DNA from: SAR324 cluster bacterium
GTDB taxonomy: Bacteria > SAR324 > XYD2-FULL-50-16 > JAERRU01
Reading direction: 5' to 3'
Assembly: GCA_016735295.1 (NCBI GenBank)
Contig: JAERRU010000009.1
Span: 1-64,000, forward strand
DNA: 64,000 nt
In this document: in pieces, positions 55,581 to 64,000 of the stretch
Numbering within the stretch: the stretch's first letter is position 1
How the letters are laid out: each line of letters opens with the position of its first letter
Position numbers and translations under genes: made by a program
Notes under the pieces: generated by a model
Seen by the model: the letters and a program-made list of their open reading frames with translations, nothing else
Told to the model about the DNA's origin: nothing
The model's database searches: none

Positions 55581-57038
55581 CTACATAAATGAAACAGATT
55601 TATCTTTTGTTGCCACTATCGCCTTGATAGTGTTAGTTGAACCACTGGCAAAATCTGGTAGCCCCACCACAAAAATTGATAGATCATCTTTTTCTAGTAT
55701 CTCTTGTTGATCTATCATCTCAATTACCCCATCTAGGCATTTTATGGAATTATCTAATTTTTTGATTCTAGTACTACATACCCCCCAGGATAATATTAAT
55801 TTTCGCATAGTTTTAGTGCTATCAGTTATCGCTAAAATGGGCATTGGGGGGCGATGTTTAGCCAATTTAAAAACAGATCTACCGCCTTTAGTAACGCAAC
55901 TAATCATTTTAGCTTTTAAGTCTATCGCCATTCTCACCGCTGAGTAACAAACGGCGTCAGAGGTATAAATTGGGTAAAAGTCATTCACAGGGTGCCGGCC
56001 ATACCAATTTTCATTCATAGATCTATCTTCCGCCGTTTTGATTATTCTACTCATGGTGGTAAGCACATTAACTGGGTCTAGCCCCACAGCAGTTTCTGCC
56101 GATAGCATCAAGGCGTCAGCTCCATCTAGCACAGCGTTAGCAATGTCATTAGCTTCAGCTCTAGTAGGTACTACCTTGGTGATCATAGATTCTAATATCT
56201 GGGTAGCTATTATCACCGGTCGGCCCTTTCTATTGCAAAGTTTTACGATTCTTTTTTGCTCAAAAGGCACTAGCTCAGCGGGTATTTCCACCCCTAAATC
56301 ACCTCGAGCTACCATTACTCCGTAGCTGATATCAATAATAGAATCAATATTTTTAATGGATTCTGGTTTTTCGATTTTCGCGATTATTGGTATTTCACCA
56401 TTTAATTCAGTCATAATTTTGGTGAATTCTTTAATATCATCAGCTGATCTAACAAAAGATAACGCCACAAAATCTAAATCTTGTTCAATAATAAATTTTA
56501 AATCAACTAAATCTTTTTTGGCAAAGCTATTGATTGATAAATTACTATCAGGAAGATTAATGCCCTTGCAACTTTTCAATATTCCGCTATTAAAAACTTC
56601 ACATAAAACATCAAATTCATTTACTATTTTAATGGCTTTAAGCTCAATGAATCCGTCATCAATTAAAATTTTATCACCACGCTTTACATCTTTAGCAAAT
56701 TGTTTATAAGAAGTGGCCACGGTGCTAGCATTGGTTCTTGATGGATCAGTAGTGATAGTTATTTTATCACCTTTAGCTACTGAGATCTCTTTATCAAGCA
56801 CAGCTAGTCTAATTTTAGGACCTTGTAAATCACCAAGAATAGCTACTTCTCTTTTGAGGGATTTAGCGATAGCACGAATTGATTTAATACTTTTAAGATG
56901 AGTATCATGATTAGCGTGAGAGAAATTAAGTCGAAAAATATTGGTACCAGCTAATAGCATATTTCTTAGTACTTTAGGAGTTTGGCAGCTAGGCCCGACG
57001 GTAGATATTATTTTGGTAAATCTGGTTTTATTGATCAT
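55581..57038 (-). CDS. pyk: pyruvate kinase
   Basis: Pyruvate kinase carries out the last step of glycolysis, phosphoenolpyruvate plus ADP to pyruvate plus ATP. Motifs in order are STVGPSC, IFRLNFSHA (about residues 34-42), LGDLQGPKIR (about 68-77), IIAKIEKPE (active-site Lys), MVARGDLGVE, ATQILESMI and PTRAEANDIANAVLDGADA. The length of 485 residues is standard and includes the C-terminal regulatory domain. It stands alone on the minus strand with 262 bp of AT-rich DNA upstream in which I see no clear signal. Confidence 0.97.
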   Translation of the reverse strand: MINKTRFTKIISTVGPSCQTPKVLRNMLLAGTNIFRLNFSHANHDTHLKSIKSIRAIAKSLKREVAILGDLQGPKIRLAVLDKEISVAKGDKITITTDPSRTNASTVATSYKQFAKDVKRGDKILIDDGFIELKAIKIVNEFDVLCEVFNSGILKSCKGINLPDSNLSINSFAKKDLVDLKFIIEQDLDFVALSFVRSADDIKEFTKIMTELNGEIPIIAKIEKPESIKNIDSIIDISYGVMVARGDLGVEIPAELVPFEQKRIVKLCNRKGRPVIIATQILESMITKVVPTRAEANDIANAVLDGADALMLSAETAVGLDPVNVLTTMSRIIKTAEDRSMNENWYGRHPVNDFYPIYTSDAVCYSAVRMAIDLKAKMISCVTKGGRSVFKLAKHRPPMPILAITDSTKTMRKLILSWGVCSTRIKKLDNSIKCLDGVIEMIDQQEILEKDDLSIFVVGLPDFASGSTNTIKAIVATKDKSVSFM

Positions 57039-57300
57039 TTCGTTGTTGTTAAATAAATAATGCGATAAATTATCAAAGTAGATATATCTAGTGAGCCAAA
57101 TATTTTATATATACTAAGTGGTTAAGTGGTAGTAGATGGAGTATGAAAACTAATTAAGCCGTATATTAATAAAAAAATTACGAAGACTTATCATAGAGAT
57201 AAATAAATAATTTGCAAGTATCTATTTATTGCTAATTTAGAGGAATACTATTTTAAACCAGCTACATATATTAAATTATCAAATAAAAATTGATTATTAA

Positions 57301-58161
57301 TTATTTTGCTAATTTTAAAAGATGATAAGGGGGATAGATGAATTCCCAGTGAAAAGTAACTTCATCAGGGAAATCATCAGGCAAGAGGGGCAGTTCAAAA
57401 GAGGCGATTAACCCTTGTAAAACTTTAAGTTCCATTTCTCCAGATACTTTTGAATTTATAATTTTAAAATGCAAAAGTTCACCTAATTTATTGATTCTCA
57501 CAGATACCCACAAGCTGCCTCCATCAGGAATTTTCCCAGCGGCGTAATCACCGGGCATGCCCCACCATTTAATTATTTTAGCCGCCCATTGCTCAACATA
57601 TGTCTCAAATGACCATTGATAATTACTGAGGGCATAATTCAAATTTTTTTGGTTGGTTGATAATGATTTATCGGCTGGTAAATGTTTACTTATCTCAAGG
57701 GGAATATTATTATCGTTAAGTTTTGATTTAATTTTATGAGGGGGTAAAAATCCATATTGCTCTACTGGATTTAGCAAATGACGAGATGGCGATGGATCAT
57801 TTTTTTTATAAGATAAATCTTTTTTTAAAGTAGGTACCGATTTATTATTATTTTCATCATAAAGACTATCTTTATTAGTAATTTTTTCTGGTGGTTTTTT
57901 TACTACAATATCTTTACCGAATATTTTTTTATTATCAATTTTATCTTGAAGTGGTAAAGGTTTTTTAGGAATAGTCTTAGGCGAATCTAATATTTCAATA
58001 ATAGAAGCACTCGGCTGCTTAGGAGGCGTTTTTTTGAGCCCATAAAATAAAACCACCCCTAGAAAAATAATGGCGATTAAATGCAATAAAAGGCTTAAAA
58101 AAGAAATGAGGTATAGATTAGTTAGTATGATATTTGTTGACCAATAATCAGATAAGCGCAT
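57301..58161 (-). CDS. TonB/TolA-like energy transducer
   Basis: A single membrane helix near residues 17-42 is followed by a Pro/Lys-rich periplasmic spacer (KKTPPKQPS to about 130) and a TonB-type C-terminal domain. That domain opens with FETYVEQWAAKIIKWWG, followed by GSLWVSVRINKLGELLHFKIINS and LPDDFPDEVTFHWEF. This is the usual layout of proteins that transmit proton-motive force to outer-membrane receptors. No exbB/exbD or tolQ/tolR is adjacent. It lies 16 bp downstream of tsaC. Confidence 0.8.
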   Translation of the reverse strand: MRLSDYWSTNIILTNLYLISFLSLLLHLIAIIFLGVVLFYGLKKTPPKQPSASIIEILDSPKTIPKKPLPLQDKIDNKKIFGKDIVVKKPPEKITNKDSLYDENNNKSVPTLKKDLSYKKNDPSPSRHLLNPVEQYGFLPPHKIKSKLNDNNIPLEISKHLPADKSLSTNQKNLNYALSNYQWSFETYVEQWAAKIIKWWGMPGDYAAGKIPDGGSLWVSVRINKLGELLHFKIINSKVSGEMELKVLQGLIASFELPLLPDDFPDEVTFHWEFIYPPYHLLKLAK

Positions 58162-58177
58162 AGTTTTAGAATAATTT

Positions 58178-58834
58178 CTAAATAGTAATCAACCAATCGC
58201 TAGGTAAATCTTTTTCTAGCTGTTCCATATTATAGCCTCCTTTTCTGATTAATAATAATTTTTGGGGAGGGATATATTTTAAGACGGTTGATTCTAAATG
58301 ACGAATATTTTTTTTTTTATAATTTTTCTTACAATCAACCACCAAATCAACCTGATTAGAAATATTAGCATCTATTTTGCTAATTAACGAATGCCCAGGC
58401 GAAAAAGAAATATTAGCGCTAGTAGCAACTAAAGGTTTGCCGCTAATTTGCAAAATTGCCCGCACACAAGCGTCGCTAGTCACCCGAAAAGCCAAAGAAT
58501 CACCACCAGAATTGAGCCATTTTCTCACTTTATGACTGCTAGGCAAAGCAATGCTCAAAGGGTTAGCATTAAGTTTTTTAAAAACGGCTAAAGCCTCTTC
58601 ACTAATCGGATTAACCCAAGGTATAACCTTTTCCCAAGCATCAGTAATCATTAATAAAGGTGCATTTTTACTGCGAGACTTAATCAAATAAATTTTATCC
58701 ACCGCCAAAGCATCATCCAAACAACAGCCTAGAGCATATAAAGTATCGGTAGGATATAAAATTACCCCAGAATTAGTAAATGCATATTCTAATTTTGTGA
58801 TTGATTCTTTATCAAACGGATAATATACGCTCAT
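58178..58834 (-). CDS. tsaC: threonylcarbamoyl-AMP synthase (TsaC/Sua5 family)
   Basis: This enzyme makes threonylcarbamoyl-AMP from threonine, bicarbonate and ATP for the t6A37 tRNA modification. It has ILYPTDTLYALGCC (about residues 25-38), the KxR-type IYLIKSRSKNAPL, LAFRVTSDACV and ATSANISFSPG. The length of 218 residues corresponds to the short TsaC form without the Sua5 extension. It works with TsaE, encoded at 11999. It starts a short minus-strand run with the TonB-like gene and follows pyrF. Confidence 0.92.
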   Translation of the reverse strand: MSVYYPFDKESITKLEYAFTNSGVILYPTDTLYALGCCLDDALAVDKIYLIKSRSKNAPLLMITDAWEKVIPWVNPISEEALAVFKKLNANPLSIALPSSHKVRKWLNSGGDSLAFRVTSDACVRAILQISGKPLVATSANISFSPGHSLISKIDANISNQVDLVVDCKKNYKKKNIRHLESTVLKYIPPQKLLLIRKGGYNMEQLEKDLPSDWLITI

Positions 58835-58851
58835 AGCTTAAATCAAGCTAT

Positions 58852-59775
58852 TCAAAGATTTATTTGTCTAAGAAAATAATTCCAAATAGTATGATTTACC
58901 TTCTTAGCCGCTGCTCGCTGGTCTTTAGCTGAGCTTTTAAGACCCATAGGATACATTAAAGCTCGCCCTGAGTTGATGATAATTCTTCTAGGATCAATTA
59001 ATTCTCCTAAAAAACGGCTATCACCACCCTGATAACCAACTCCAGGAGTTAAAATAAGTGATTTATTGCCCAAAATAGTACTAACCATTAAAAGCTCCTC
59101 TTTGCGTAAAGATGAAGATAGCCCAACCACCGCTCCATCAGTGCCACTCATCCTAATCTTTAAAGCCAAATAGGCGTAACGAGGTATTTTTTTATCTTCT
59201 AACCAAGCCGATGGAACCATTTGCACCGATAACCTCTGCCTAGAATGAGAAACAGCAAATTTTAATGAGGCCAGCTCAGCAGCGTCTTCTTGGGAAATAT
59301 GAACTAGCATATTTTTTTCTACCTCATATTCTAAAGTACTCATAATGCAAATCGCTAAAGTACCAATTTTCATTTTATGAGCCAATTTGGTGGTAGCCAT
59401 CAAGTTTCCTGCAAAGGGAGCAACCGTAATAGCGTCCACCCCTCGCTGAGCAGCAAAAAATATGGCCGCCTCGTTAGTATCAGTAATATCGGCTATCTTA
59501 GAATCATAAAGAACAACCAAACCAAGCTCCTTGGCAAAGCCTATCAAATCTTGTATTTGGGCACTAGATTCAAAGTATGAAGGATTTATTTTTACTCCCG
59601 CCACATAATCAGCCACCGCCTTAAGATATGATTGCCCCCACTTTACTAAATCTATTCCTTTGGCTAACCCTTGTTCCCCTCTGCCTAGAGCATATATCGC
59701 TGGATCAAGCCCTGCACAAACAATTGATTTTTTCTCATTAACACTCTTTTGCCACTTGGTGATTAATCGCTCCAT
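58852..59775 (-). CDS. pyrF: orotidine 5'-phosphate decarboxylase (type 2)
   Basis: PyrF performs the last step of UMP synthesis. The catalytic D-x-K-x2-D array is D91-S-K93-I-A-D96, in YDSKIADITDTN. AGLDP (about 21) and LTPGVGYQGGD with INSGRALMYP near the C-terminus fit the longer type 2 family, as does the length of about 307 residues. ATG at 59775 is preferred to the TTG one codon earlier. It lies 17 bp upstream of tsaC and 8 bp from the TPR gene before it. Confidence 0.93.
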   Translation of the reverse strand: MERLITKWQKSVNEKKSIVCAGLDPAIYALGRGEQGLAKGIDLVKWGQSYLKAVADYVAGVKINPSYFESSAQIQDLIGFAKELGLVVLYDSKIADITDTNEAAIFFAAQRGVDAITVAPFAGNLMATTKLAHKMKIGTLAICIMSTLEYEVEKNMLVHISQEDAAELASLKFAVSHSRQRLSVQMVPSAWLEDKKIPRYAYLALKIRMSGTDGAVVGLSSSLRKEELLMVSTILGNKSLILTPGVGYQGGDSRFLGELIDPRRIIINSGRALMYPMGLKSSAKDQRAAAKKVNHTIWNYFLRQINL

Positions 59776-59783
59776 CAACCAAA

Positions 59784-61178
59784 TTATTTAAAACTGCACG
59801 CCAGCTGATCGCCTAAAGTGCAAGCCTTTGCTAAATCAGCCATTGCCAGTTTAGTATTACCAAGTTTATCGTTTACAAAAGCTCTGAATAAATATGCTCG
59901 GCTATTATCTTTTTCTATTTCAATGCTTTTGTTTAAATCAATTAATGATAATTCATTCTCATCTAATTGATGATATACTACCCCTCTCCCCAAAAGCAGG
60001 CTATCATCGTCTGAATCTACTCGGTTAATGGCTTGATTGAAATAACTCAAAGAACGGGTAAGTAATTTATTTTGTGCAAAAAACCAGCCTAAATCTGCAT
60101 AAATATAAGGATCTCGATCGTTTATTTCTAAGGCTTTAGCGAAATTTTCTTCTGCTTTACCCTTATCCCCTTCTTTATATAATATTAACCCTAGGTGGTT
60201 GTAAACTTGCGGATTGTTGGTGTTATTATCAATCGCTATTTGCAAATATTCTTTTGCCAAAGCATATTTTTTTATTTGATAATATGTAATGCCCTTAAAT
60301 GCATTTCCTGTTGCCACACTGCCATTAGCGATGGCTTCATCAAAATTATCTATCGCCTCTTGATAACGCTCATCATTAATCATCACTACGCCTATCGCTA
60401 AGTAAACGTGGCTTAGCTCAGGTGATAAGGCTACCGCCTTTTTTAAACTAGCTAACCCCTTATTTATATCATCAAGAGCTACTAGGTTTAATCCTTTTAA
60501 AAAGTGATAGTAAGCAATTTTTTTAATTGATAAAGCTTTGTTTATTTTGGTTAAACTACCTTTATAATCACCAAAGTGATATAAAGAGTTTGCTAAATGG
60601 GCGTAGGGGGTGTGAGCTTTAGGGTTTAGCTCAATGGCTTTTTTCATGGTAGATAAATGATCTTCTTTTTGCCCTTTTATTCGGTAAACTTCTGCTAGCA
60701 GAGTGTAGATATAAAATGAATTACTCAATTTTTTAGCTTTAGTTAGTAATTCTATGGGCTCATCAATTTTACCTTGCAAAACGTAAAGGTAAGCTAAATT
60801 ATAAAGTGCTAGCCAACTAGGCTTTTCTTTTACTACTAGCTCTAGATCAATTTGTGCCTTAGCTAGATCAAATTCTTGTGGTAAAGTTATCCCCCGAATA
60901 AAAATTGCTTGATAATTTTTAGGTTCCACTTCAATCAGATTATCGAGGAAGCTAATAATTTTTTTGGTGTTATTAGATTTACGATCATTTAGTAAATCAA
61001 TGGCCTCATCCAATGAATTTGAGAATTTATCAGGAGTCCCCGTTTGTCCAAAACTACTATTAGGCAATATCAAAAAGGGAGTAGCTAACAGCATTAACGA
61101 GCCTAAAAATCCTAAAAATAAGTTATTTAATTTGCTCAATTTGCTCATTTTGTCATTAATAGCATGTTCGTTTTTCAT
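59784..61178 (-). CDS. exported TPR-repeat protein
   Basis: After a charged N-terminus and a hydrophobic signal segment (LGFLGSLMLLATPFLILP, ending near FGQ, about residue 45), about ten TPR units fill the 464-residue protein. Clear examples are HTPYAHLANSLYHFGDYKGS, VYLAIGVVMINDERYQEAID and VYNHLGLILYKEGDKGKAEE. A C-terminal CTLGDQLACSFK pair of cysteines resembles a Sel1-like ending. It is probably a periplasmic protein-interaction scaffold. It does not resemble the TPR protein at 35986 closely enough to call a paralogue. Confidence 0.8.
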   Translation of the reverse strand: MKNEHAINDKMSKLSKLNNLFLGFLGSLMLLATPFLILPNSSFGQTGTPDKFSNSLDEAIDLLNDRKSNNTKKIISFLDNLIEVEPKNYQAIFIRGITLPQEFDLAKAQIDLELVVKEKPSWLALYNLAYLYVLQGKIDEPIELLTKAKKLSNSFYIYTLLAEVYRIKGQKEDHLSTMKKAIELNPKAHTPYAHLANSLYHFGDYKGSLTKINKALSIKKIAYYHFLKGLNLVALDDINKGLASLKKAVALSPELSHVYLAIGVVMINDERYQEAIDNFDEAIANGSVATGNAFKGITYYQIKKYALAKEYLQIAIDNNTNNPQVYNHLGLILYKEGDKGKAEENFAKALEINDRDPYIYADLGWFFAQNKLLTRSLSYFNQAINRVDSDDDSLLLGRGVVYHQLDENELSLIDLNKSIEIEKDNSRAYLFRAFVNDKLGNTKLAMADLAKACTLGDQLACSFK

Positions 61179-61241
61179 AAATCATTGCTATGTGAGGTTA
61201 TTAATAAAGATATTAATCATAAATTTAAATCACTAATATAT

Positions 61242-61889
61242 TTATGTATATCTACTAGATAGCCTATCTACCAAATTTTTAAAATTAACGCTAGGTAATT
61301 TATTGATTTTTTGCCATATAAGATTAATTTGCGTTTCTAATTTTGATAAATCACCGTTATTATTAATAATAAAGTGAGCTTTTTTAATTTTAAGTGAGGT
61401 TGGTAGTTGATTATTAAAAATTGATTTAACATATTCTTCGCTGGTATTACGGCTATTTATTAATCTTTTGGTGACGGTGGGTAGATTAGTTTTTATTAAT
61501 ATAACCTTTTGACAAAATTTATCGGCATCATTTTCTATAAGCAAAGCGGCGTCATAAATGATAGTGGCTGTTTTATCGGTAACGTAAACATTAGTTAACC
61601 TTTCTATTAGTAAATCATTAACAGCTGGGTGAAGTATATGGTTAAGCAGTTTTAATTGGTCAGGGTTGGTAAACACTTCTTGGGCTAATTTTTGACGATT
61701 TATTTTTTTATTATCAATTAAACAGTGGGCAAAATGTTTGATTAATTTAGGCCACACCAAAGATGATGGCTGAGTGGCTTGTTTAGCCAATTTATCAGCG
61801 TCTATCAAGGTTGCACCTAATTTTTTTAATATTTTAGAAGTAGTTGATTTTCCCACCCCGATAGAGCCGGTTAAGCCTATATATTTCAT
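61242..61889 (-). CDS. coaE: dephospho-CoA kinase
   Basis: CoaE phosphorylates dephospho-CoA in the last step of coenzyme A synthesis. The P-loop GLTGSIGVGKST is at residues 5-16, IDADKLAKQ (about 33) carries the catalytic Asp, and LLNHILHPAV and LLIENDADKFCQKVILI follow in order. The length of 215 residues is normal. It is upstream of the TPR gene by 63 bp, with 279 bp of repeat-rich DNA before it. Confidence 0.95.
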   Translation of the reverse strand: MKYIGLTGSIGVGKSTTSKILKKLGATLIDADKLAKQATQPSSLVWPKLIKHFAHCLIDNKKINRQKLAQEVFTNPDQLKLLNHILHPAVNDLLIERLTNVYVTDKTATIIYDAALLIENDADKFCQKVILIKTNLPTVTKRLINSRNTSEEYVKSIFNNQLPTSLKIKKAHFIINNNGDLSKLETQINLIWQKINKLPSVNFKNLVDRLSSRYT

Positions 61890-61960
61890 ATTTACAAGTT
61901 AATCTAATAGATAAATATTTAGATTAAGCACAATTTTTGCTAATCATATTTAATAATTTT

Positions 61961-62014
61961 AATAATATTAATAATATTAATAATCTTAATTATCTTAATT
62001 ATCTTAATTATAAG
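61961..62014. repeat. 9-bp tandem repeat drifting from AATAATATT to AATTATCTT
   Basis: Six consecutive nine-base units read AATAATATT twice, AATAATCTT, AATTATCTT twice, then AATTATAAG. They lie in the 279-bp divergent gap between coaE and the pseudo-kinase gene. The stepwise change along the array suggests old slippage followed by mutation. Confidence 0.85.
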
Positions 62015-62168
62015 TTTAGCCTATTACTAAATTTACTTTTAAAAAATGATAAACTGTTATATCTATTATATAAAATATAGCAATCAATGTATTTATTCAT
62101 CTAAGATGCTAAAAATCTTCAATAATCCCACCATAATAGCTTAAAAGATTAAGTATACCTTTTAAAAT

Positions 62169-63092
62169 ATGAGTACAACCACCCTCAACAAAAAACAAAA
62201 AATTATTACTGAATCAGATAGGCTCTTAGCCGATTTTAAAAGTGATATAAAGCATTTAAGCCAAAGAGTAAAAGCCTTAGAATCTAAGGAGGCTAATGTT
62301 GAAAAATTATTAATAACTAACCAAAATTTAACCAATCACCTAGATTATAACTATCAAAGGCAAAAAAAATTAACTAATAGCAAAACCGAAGAATATAAAG
62401 TGCTAAATACTATACTTGACGATTTGAAAAATCCGGTCACCAAAGTGGTATCTAATCTTGGGCAAATAAAAGCAGAAATATCTGATGAAAAATTACAAAG
62501 CTCGCTACAAGATTGTCTTAATACCGCTAAATCGGTTTTAGCATCTTTTAATGAAACCACTAAATATGTAGGTGGCTTTGCCCAAAATTTGGATGATCAT
62601 CATGAAAACCTAGATTTACGATTATTTTTGCGTGATCTGCTGAGGCAAATTAATCAAGATACCAGCAAATTTCAATTGTTTGTGGATAGCCAAGTGCCTG
62701 AAAAAATTATGGTTAAAACTGGTTTTTTGAAAAAATCACTCACCGCCTTTATAAAAACCATCCTAGATAATTCTCAAAAAAATACACAATTAACAATCAC
62801 TGCCGGCAATAAATCATTAACCAATTCTAGTATTAAGAATGGGGTAGACATAAAAATACAAATAAAATCTAATCATAAAACAAATTTAAAATGGAGCGGC
62901 TCTTGGTTAGATTCAGTATCACTAGATAATCAATCAACAGATAAAATACCGCTTAATTGGGTTAAATATCGGCATGATTTGCAAAAGTATCATGGTGATT
63001 TGATATTATTAAAAAAAGACGGCTATTTAACAGGGGTAGAGATAGATTTACCACTACTTTATAGTAACCCATTAGGAGGCAAAGATAAATAA
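62169..63092 (+). CDS. pseudo-histidine-kinase-like protein
   Basis: A long N-terminal coiled coil (about residues 8-80) leads into a DHp-like helix pair. The segment ILDDLKNPVTKV (82-93) aligns with the kinase H-box HELKNPLT, but the phosphoacceptor His is D84. An ATPase-like region follows with an N-box remnant, TILDNSQKNT (about 198), but no DxGxG or other nucleotide loop is visible. It therefore probably lacks kinase activity and may act as a scaffold or adaptor. Its stop lies one base before the yihY start, so the two are coupled. Confidence 0.65.
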   Translation: MSTTTLNKKQKIITESDRLLADFKSDIKHLSQRVKALESKEANVEKLLITNQNLTNHLDYNYQRQKKLTNSKTEEYKVLNTILDDLKNPVTKVVSNLGQIKAEISDEKLQSSLQDCLNTAKSVLASFNETTKYVGGFAQNLDDHHENLDLRLFLRDLLRQINQDTSKFQLFVDSQVPEKIMVKTGFLKKSLTAFIKTILDNSQKNTQLTITAGNKSLTNSSIKNGVDIKIQIKSNHKTNLKWSGSWLDSVSLDNQSTDKIPLNWVKYRHDLQKYHGDLILLKKDGYLTGVEIDLPLLYSNPLGGKDK

Positions 63093-63093
63093 A

Positions 63094-64000
63094 TGGGTTA
63101 CTACCGTAAAGTGATTTTCCCACTAATTAAACAATTTCAAGCTAATAGCGTTTGGCTATCTAGGCAAATAAAGATCAAGATAATAAGAATTAAAGATAGA
63201 TATGTAATTAGGCTATTTCGCTTTTGGCAACTAACTGGTGAAATTTGCTGGGAAAGAGATATATTTTCTCTAGCTCAATCATTGTCGTATGTAACGGTGC
63301 TTTCTTTGGTGCCTTTGTTTATGATATTTTTCTTTATCTTGAGCAAGATAACCGCCAATACAGAGTATTTAGAATATATTGAGATTATGATTTCTCGATA
63401 TTTTTTGTCTGATTACGCCGCAAACATAATAGAGGCGTTAAATAATCTATCCAAAAATGCTCTTAGTTTAGGATTGATAGGCTTTCCAACTTTATTGGTG
63501 CTGGGAATTTTTATTTATGTGAAAGTTGATACATCAATAAATCGGTTGTGGTCTACATTAGATATACGAGGAGTTTTTCAAAGTTTTAGTGCTTTTATTA
63601 ATAGCGTTTTGATTGGGCCGATATTGGTGGTAGCGGTTCTTTCTATGCCATCTTATTTTAAAATATTATTAAAGAACCAACAATTAAATTTAAACATAGC
63701 ACCTGGTGAAATAGAGATTTTATTATTTTCCGCAGCACCATTTGTATCAACTTTCGTGCTATTAACCTTGCTATATTATTTTATTCCGACAGAGAAGGTA
63801 AGGTTAAAATCAGCTTTAATTGGGGCTTTTTGGATTAGTATTGCGGTTAGGTTGGCTAACTGGTTGGTGGAATATTATTTAAAGAGTTTTTCTCAATTTG
63901 ATGTTTTGTATGGATCATTAACCATGCTGCCTGTATTGATGTTTTGGTTATATGCTATGTGGCTGATGATATTATTTGGTAGTGTTTTAACATATGTGCA
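63094..64000 (+). CDS. yihY: YihY/BrkB family membrane protein (partial)
   Basis: The gene runs off the right edge of the window, and 302 residues are visible. The family signature is clear: WERDIFSLAQSLSYVTVLSLVPLFMI near residues 51-76, six membrane segments, and FSQFDVLYGSLTMLPVLMFWLYAMWL near the end. This family was once misnamed ribonuclease BN and its transport function is not settled. AGGAGG at 63075-63080 lies 13 nt before the ATG at 63094. Confidence 0.9.

Noticed and set aside
56038-56901. Several open frames of 60-117 codons antisense to pyk
   Set aside because: They lie wholly within the well-conserved pyruvate kinase gene and show no motif or start signal.

Overview
This AT-rich window comes from a Gram-negative, respiring proteobacterium. 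It carries genes for lipopolysaccharide (LPS) core sugars (hldD, kdsA, a glycosyltransferase 9 family member), a TonB-like protein, complex I, glutathione reductase and a type II secretion GspM/GspN pair. GspN and the general look of RpoB/RpoC hint at a deltaproteobacterial or neighbouring lineage, but I cannot place it from sequence alone. Genes are tightly packed, often with 1-17 nt overlaps. TTG and GTG starts are frequent, and I see no convincing intrinsic terminators, tRNA or rRNA genes, insertion sequences or CRISPR arrays.

Layout. 1-473: a noncoding 105-bp tandem repeat and the rpoB leader. 474-12427: rpoB-rpoC, acetolactate synthase, tatD, moaD-moaE and tsaE. 12508-16977: ftsA, ftsZ and two membrane-anchored FHA proteins. 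17001-21340 (minus): hisD-hisB-hisH-hisF-dusA, with no hisA. 21558-28128: nuoJKLMN and a Ppx/GppA phosphatase. 28261-33049: an NtrC-like regulator lacking its DNA-binding domain, gor, a heptosyltransferase-like gene and a probable outer-membrane barrel. 33316-35918: znuA-znuC-znuB. 35986-45031: a large TPR protein, a CcsA/HemX-like protein, a YggU-family protein, recJ, ridA, a membrane cytochrome c and class III fructose bisphosphatase. 45250-53020: a single-strand gene run of three unrecognised genes followed by hldD, kdsA, an aldolase-CBS fusion and a degenerate CDP-alcohol phosphatidyltransferase. 53081-61889 (minus): gspN, gspM, a WHy-domain protein, pyk, a TonB-like gene, tsaC, pyrF, a TPR protein and coaE. 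62169-64000: a pseudo-histidine kinase and the start of a YihY/BrkB membrane protein.

The most interesting locus is 45250-53020. It combines a 1135-residue protein of unknown function and its two small partners with LPS sugar genes. Its fifth LPS-related product looks like KdsD (arabinose-5-phosphate isomerase) with the SIS isomerase domain replaced by a fructose-6-phosphate aldolase/transaldolase barrel while KdsD-like CBS domains are kept. Sitting directly after kdsA, it may be an unrecognised route to, or regulator of, the arabinose 5-phosphate used for Kdo. The gene that follows is a PgsA-like membrane protein that has lost its metal-binding aspartates.
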